From positions 69,573,224-69,637,223 of the forward strand of contig OZ024719.1 in the NCBI GenBank assembly GCA_964016875.1: a stretch of DNA of 64,000 nt, written 5' to 3'. The stretch's first letter is position 1. Each line of letters opens with the position of its first letter. Origin of the DNA: Fallopia convolvulus. Its lineage: Eukaryota; Streptophyta; Magnoliopsida; Caryophyllales; Polygonaceae. The notes beneath the pieces are model-generated. The model had not been told where the DNA came from, ran no database searches, and saw only the letters and a program-made list of their open reading frames with translations. The position numbers and the translations under genes were made by a program. Shown here piece by piece: positions 59,568 through 64,000 of this stretch.

Positions 59568-62137
59568 ATGAAGAGTCTCCTAATCTTTACCTAATAAAAA
59601 AAATATCTCGTATCAAATAAACAATAAGGATTTTTTTAATTTTTAATTTTTATATTAAACTATCATTAATATCTTTTTTTTGTACTTAATATATTCGATA
59701 TACTTATACATATATATTGACATGTTAAATTGTCTGAGGTCTGCCCCTTTTCCTCCTAATAATACTTTCTCTGCCACTAGTAATTAATATTCTAATTTTC
59801 CTCTTCTTCACTCCAAGTTGTAATGTGGATTCACACATTTAATGAGTAAATGTGTGAATCATGTGATAGATTTTATTTTGCTTGGAGAAAACGAAATGAG
59901 AAATCATTGAATAATCCAAAATTTGCACGTCCATTGAATTTGATTTTTCCTCAAAGAAATGGTCAAATGATTCGTGCTTCCACACATGTTATCTATTTGA
60001 GAGAGTTTAAGAAGACAGGTTACAGACAAAATTCCTTGAATTAGTTTTCTTAAGCAATTGTCTCAAGAAACTTGAAAAAGTAAACAATATGTATAATAAT
60101 TAAACGAATAAGTAAGTAATCTATTCATTAATTATTTGGTTTATTTTAATGAAATGTTTATCCTACTACATTGATTTTTGGTAGGGCTGAAGGCCACATG
60201 CACTAACCAAAATGTATTTATGCAATCTTTTGAGGCCACACACGTGCATCACTAATTTAATTGTGCGTTTACATTATTTCAACTGTAATCATATCGTATC
60301 AAAAAAAAAACTGTAATCAAATCAAGTATAATGTAGAATTTTAAGTTCTCATTCAAAAAAAATATATACTAAGTTAAAACTATTGTCTATTACTCTATCA
60401 GGATTTAGGTGGCCTACGCTTTATCGTTCAATTATATTGCGTAATTTTTTTATGGACAATCATTCATAGTTAATTGATAGACACTTTCCATTTCAAGTGG
60501 TGGAACTTTTGAAAATTTTGGCATTTTTAATTTTCTTATATAGTAACATCCTCGAGTAAAGTTAAAAATTACTAGTATAACAGAGCACTATTTAATTAGT
60601 AAGGTAAAACAAATCTTCGACGTGTCCAAATTAAATTTGATATAAGGGCTCTCGGAGAAGGAAATATCCATCTTAATTTGCTTTCCAAATTAAATATGTA
60701 GCCTAAAATTTAACATTTCAACTTCAGTCCAAATTTGATACAATGTTCTAATTGTTTCACGTTTTATATATGTACGTATACGTTTCGATGAACTGTCCCA
60801 TTTTCTATGAAATTCGTTTGGTGTGCACCAAGTCACCAACTCTCTCTTTTTTTTTCAATGCACCCTTTAAATTTAAGCATTACCTTTGACCCCCAAACAA
60901 AGTCATGATTGCATAATTTTTTTTAATTTCAAAATTGGGTAAAAATCCTGCCATATTAAATTACAAAAACATTTACAAACTTTCGGTAATTTAAAACATG
61001 TTTGATTTAATATAAGATAATGTATTATTTTATACGATCCGAACAGGTATTTAATCAAACAATCAAATCTTTGAAAATAGTATCTAAAAATTTTCATTTC
61101 AACTCTCGTGGACAATATTTTCGTGTTGACACAAATATAACATGTTCATATGTTACCTTTTCTTTTTGAATGTATAAAATCATCGATCCAGTTACCAAAC
61201 ACACCCTAAATAAGTCCTAACACTATGGTTAGTTAGCTAACTTTTTTTTTTCTAGATATTTTGTGAGATTTTATTTTTCCTAGTTGAATTCTTCTCATGA
61301 TTAAATTATTTATTTTTAACAATTTTTTAGGAATTTGGTTAAATGTTCTTCTTTTAAGAACTAAAATCCTAAAAAAAATTAATATTTTTTTAAAAATTAA
61401 TATTTATAAGAAAATATAACTCAATAATAATATATTTTTATTTTTACGTCCTTAACCTTAAAAAGTCTAAGTGAGTACTTAAATGGTCACTTCTTGATGT
61501 ATTATGAAAAATGGAAAATAGTTTTTTTTAATAATTTGGGAGGTGTGGCCTTCCATGATATATATTTTAACTCATTAGTTGAATGAGTTTGACAACTTCG
61601 ACTTTCTCGTATATTTTTTTGGATCCTAGATAACTATATAAAGAAAAGTGAGAGTGAGTTATCTTTTTTCTATCACTAACTTTATGATTTATTTGTATCA
61701 AGTTTCTTTTGACATTGAAATCTTTGTTCTATTGTGTTATGGATTAAAAAGCAAATTGAAGGATCTCTCCGATTTGATGATTTCGATTCTTCTAGAAAAA
61801 GTGTTTCATATCATGTAAATCAAACCCAAAATATTAAAGAAAAATGGCACTTAAAACGACAGCCCAAAACCCCGCATTTAATCGCAACCCCTCCCAAGTT
61901 TCATGCATTGCCTGCCACCCCTCCCCCCACCTCTCTCCAGCCGCCACGTGTTTCCGTGTGAACGAAGTAGACACCCCGTTCTTCTTCCCCGTTTGGCAGC
62001 GTTAGACATGCTCCCTAATCCCTCAAATTTCACACATTCTTTTATGCCTTTCTTGGTAACGTTTTCCACCTACAACCAAACACGCCGCCCCCCCCCCCCC
62101 CCTTCAAAGCGCGTTTCTTTCACACCTCTCTCTCCTA
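59568..62137. other. Intergenic DNA upstream of the DUF1645 gene
   Basis: AT-rich with no genes recognised. From about 61850 the sequence becomes C-rich, including a 14-C run at 62089-62102, and leads into the DUF1645 promoter. Confidence 0.5.
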
Positions 62138-62147
62138 AATATATAAG
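62138..62147 (+). promoter_or_regulatory. TATA box of the DUF1645 gene
   Basis: aatatataag, about 160 bp before the ATG, followed by a CT-rich leader (62150-62280) typical of plant 5' UTRs. Confidence 0.6.
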
Positions 62148-62304
62148 TCGCTTTCTCTCCCTTCTCTCATCTGTTGCTCTCTCTCCAGAGCCTCGTCTCC
62201 CACTTTTTTCTCAAGTTCTCAACCAACCTACCGATTCAATTTCACCTCTTACTCACGCATTTCTTCTCCTCCTCTCTCAAAATTGAGCAATTGAATTGAT
62301 TCAA

Positions 62305-63321
62305 ATGACAGATTCAGGTTTTGGAACGAGTTTAGGGCCGGATTCTGGTCCGTCTGTGACTCAATCGCACAGTTTCACGGGGTACTCCTCGGGAACCATG
62401 GCCGATATAGCTGCCAGAGTCGTCAGCGAGTTCGCATACGAAAACGATGACTATTATGATGACCTCGCTTTGTACCGAAACGACGCTGGATTAGAGGAGA
62501 CAGTACCTGGTAATGAGAACGCGGAGGAACAGGAAGCCGGTGACGATAGCGATTTTGAGTTTCAATTCGTCGTTCCAGGTGGAGAAGAGAATTCCTCGCC
62601 TATATCAGCCGGTGAGATCTTCTGCAATGGTCAAATCAAGCCTCACTTCCCTGTCTTCAACACCGATTTGGTCTTCGGAAACGCCGATTGGCGCTCCAAT
62701 TTACAGTTTGGCGCTGACAATCGATCGGTTTCTCCTAAACCTCCGATGATGCCGGAGGAGAGTTCAGATTCTTCCGAGATAAGTGCGATTCGTCTTCCGC
62801 TTAAGAAGCTACTGCTTTCGGAGCGCGAGACGTCGTTAACGGCGTCGGGATCGTGCTCGTCCTCCGAGGCCGATGATCTCGAAGGCGCGAATCCGGAATC
62901 GTACTGCGTCTGGACGCCGCCGAAGCAGGAGATGAGCAAGAAGAGCAAATCGACAGGCTCATCGAAGCGATGGAAGCTCAGGAATCTCGTCCACAGGAGT
63001 CACAGCGACGGGAGGGAGAAATTCGTCTTTCTGACTCCGAAACAGGAAGAGGAACATCGGAACGGTAGGCCTTCGGTGTCGGAGAAGCCGGAAGCTCCGT
63101 CATCGAAGGCGGTGGAGAGGAGTAGCTCCGGTGGTGGAAGGAGAAAGGACGAGAAGGCTCCGTCAACGGCGGCGGTGGGAAAGGCTCACCGGGATCATTA
63201 CCTGAGGAATAGGGCGATGAGAGAGAGTGATCGGAAGAAGTCTTATCTTCCGTACAAGCAGGATCTGGTAGGATTCTTCGCGAATGTGAACGGTGTGAGC
63301 AGGACGATGCAGCCATTTTAG
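62305..63321 (+). CDS. DUF1645 family protein
   Basis: Single-exon gene of 338 residues. The start is the ATG at 62305 (MTDSGFGTS); the reading frame continues upstream only to a TTG. Features in order: an acidic N-terminal segment (residues about 45-100) with DSDFEFQFVV, a family motif; LPLKKLLLSE in mid-protein; SSKRWKLRNLVHRSHSDG followed by KFVFLTP, a basic motif with a possible nuclear signal; and the C-terminal signature SYLPYKQDLVGFFANVNGVS. These are the hallmarks of plant DUF1645 proteins, whose biochemical role is not known; some members have been linked to stress tolerance and grain size. The protein has no membrane segment and is predicted to be largely disordered. GC content is clearly higher than in the flanks, as expected for an intronless plant gene. 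Confidence 0.9.
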   Translation: MTDSGFGTSLGPDSGPSVTQSHSFTGYSSGTMADIAARVVSEFAYENDDYYDDLALYRNDAGLEETVPGNENAEEQEAGDDSDFEFQFVVPGGEENSSPISAGEIFCNGQIKPHFPVFNTDLVFGNADWRSNLQFGADNRSVSPKPPMMPEESSDSSEISAIRLPLKKLLLSERETSLTASGSCSSSEADDLEGANPESYCVWTPPKQEMSKKSKSTGSSKRWKLRNLVHRSHSDGREKFVFLTPKQEEEHRNGRPSVSEKPEAPSSKAVERSSSGGGRRKDEKAPSTAAVGKAHRDHYLRNRAMRESDRKKSYLPYKQDLVGFFANVNGVSRTMQPF

Positions 63322-63382
63322 GAATTTTCAGGTGTCGTTGGATAATAAAGTGGAAGTTCAGGGGCCGTCTTGTAAATAGTAG

Positions 63383-63403
63383 AAATTAATTAATTAATTA
63401 ATT
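63383..63403 (+). repeat. (AATT)n microsatellite
   Basis: Five to six AATT units in the 3' UTR of the DUF1645 gene. Confidence 0.85.
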
Positions 63404-64000
63404 GTGTTCTTCTGCCTTGATTTTTGGCTTTTCGTTTTAAGCGGTAAAAAGTGTGTGCTGTTTTTGTTGGAGGGAGTTGCGGAGAACTGGTGAGTGAGTG
63501 GCTCTTTTTCTTTATGATTTTACTTTATTCGTTTATATCTTAAGATATTTTTACCTTTCTTGTGGAGGGGTTTGATGGACATTTTGATTTCCTTCTATAA
63601 TGTTTATATTTTTGTTCATTTTTATAGTTTGTTGACATTATCTTTCATGCACCTATTACGTGTGGAATATAGTGTTTGTTTGGTTAATACTTCAAATCAC
63701 ATAAATTAGAAAATTATGGAAAGTAAGATTAAATAAATGAGTTTGGTTGAAAAATTATGACAAAAAATCACATGATTTTAAAATCCTTGGAATTTAAACT
63801 TTTTGTGTTTTGTAGGAAGTTGACTTACTTAATCCCCTTGGAAAGTTCCAATTCCCCCATTTTTCATGTAAAATCATAAGTTCTTTTATTTTAAATTCTA
63901 AAGCTTACAATTCAACCAAACATATTTTCTCAAATCCATGGAATTTCAAATCATAGAAATTTAATTTTTGGAAAATAACTTTTTAGAAATTACACTTCCT
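63404..64000. other. DUF1645 3' flank
   Basis: AT-rich sequence; from about 63670 partly inverted caaatcac/aaatccatgg motifs suggest a MITE cut by the window end, but no terminus can be fixed. Confidence 0.35.

Noticed and set aside
62643..63316. Antisense and +2 frames over the DUF1645 gene
   Set aside because: They are shadows of the single GC-rich exon; only the plus-strand frame has family motifs.
1..64000. CRISPR arrays, rRNA or tRNA genes, centromeric satellites
   Set aside because: No spacer-repeat pattern, cloverleaf or long satellite array was seen on reading either strand.

Overview
This is plant nuclear DNA from a eudicot. It carries intron-rich genes, (G)TTG-tailed SINE-like retroposons, Stowaway, Tourist, hAT and Helitron elements, a Ty3/gypsy element and plant-only protein families (SRO, DUF1645). 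An asterid such as a Lamiales member is my guess from the repeat flavour; I cannot prove it. No bacterial, organellar or CRISPR features are present.

Layout. 1-36580 (+): most of an ATM kinase gene. I could chain 71 exons from 810 to 36580 into one uninterrupted frame of 7998 nt (2665 codons plus stop). The chain covers part of the N-terminal solenoid, FAT, the PI3K-like kinase domain and FATC. The 5' end (probably a few hundred codons) lies before the window. The introns hold three complete Stowaway MITEs, several SINE-like copies, tandem duplications, a 34-bp minisatellite and a 28-G run. 36581-49240: a transposon-rich intergenic block with a Tourist-like relic, a 2.5-kb hAT element (39330-41820), a 298-bp hAT MITE (41898-42195), a deleted Ty3/gypsy element with both LTRs (43110-47508) and a Tourist MITE (47668-48065). 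49403-50659 (+): an SRO-type PARP-like/RST gene in three exons. 50660-54855: intergenic, with an RNase H-like retroelement fragment and a foldback MITE inside ACCCG-rich repeat sequence. 54856-57764 (-): a NOL9/GRC3-type polynucleotide 5'-hydroxyl-kinase gene in nine exons. 58035-58520: a small Helitron. About 59150-59567: a second RNase H-like fragment. 62305-63321 (+): a single-exon DUF1645 gene.

The host genes are not a functional cluster. ATM acts in DNA double-strand-break signalling, SRO in stress and transcription-factor binding, NOL9 in rRNA processing, and DUF1645 is of unknown function. The most useful second-look items are four GC-AG introns in ATM, a 150-bp duplication that copies an ATM splice donor, a gypsy reading frame that runs through the polypurine tract into the LTR, and several transposon boundaries resolved to exact target-site duplications. 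I found nothing that I would call a new biological system.
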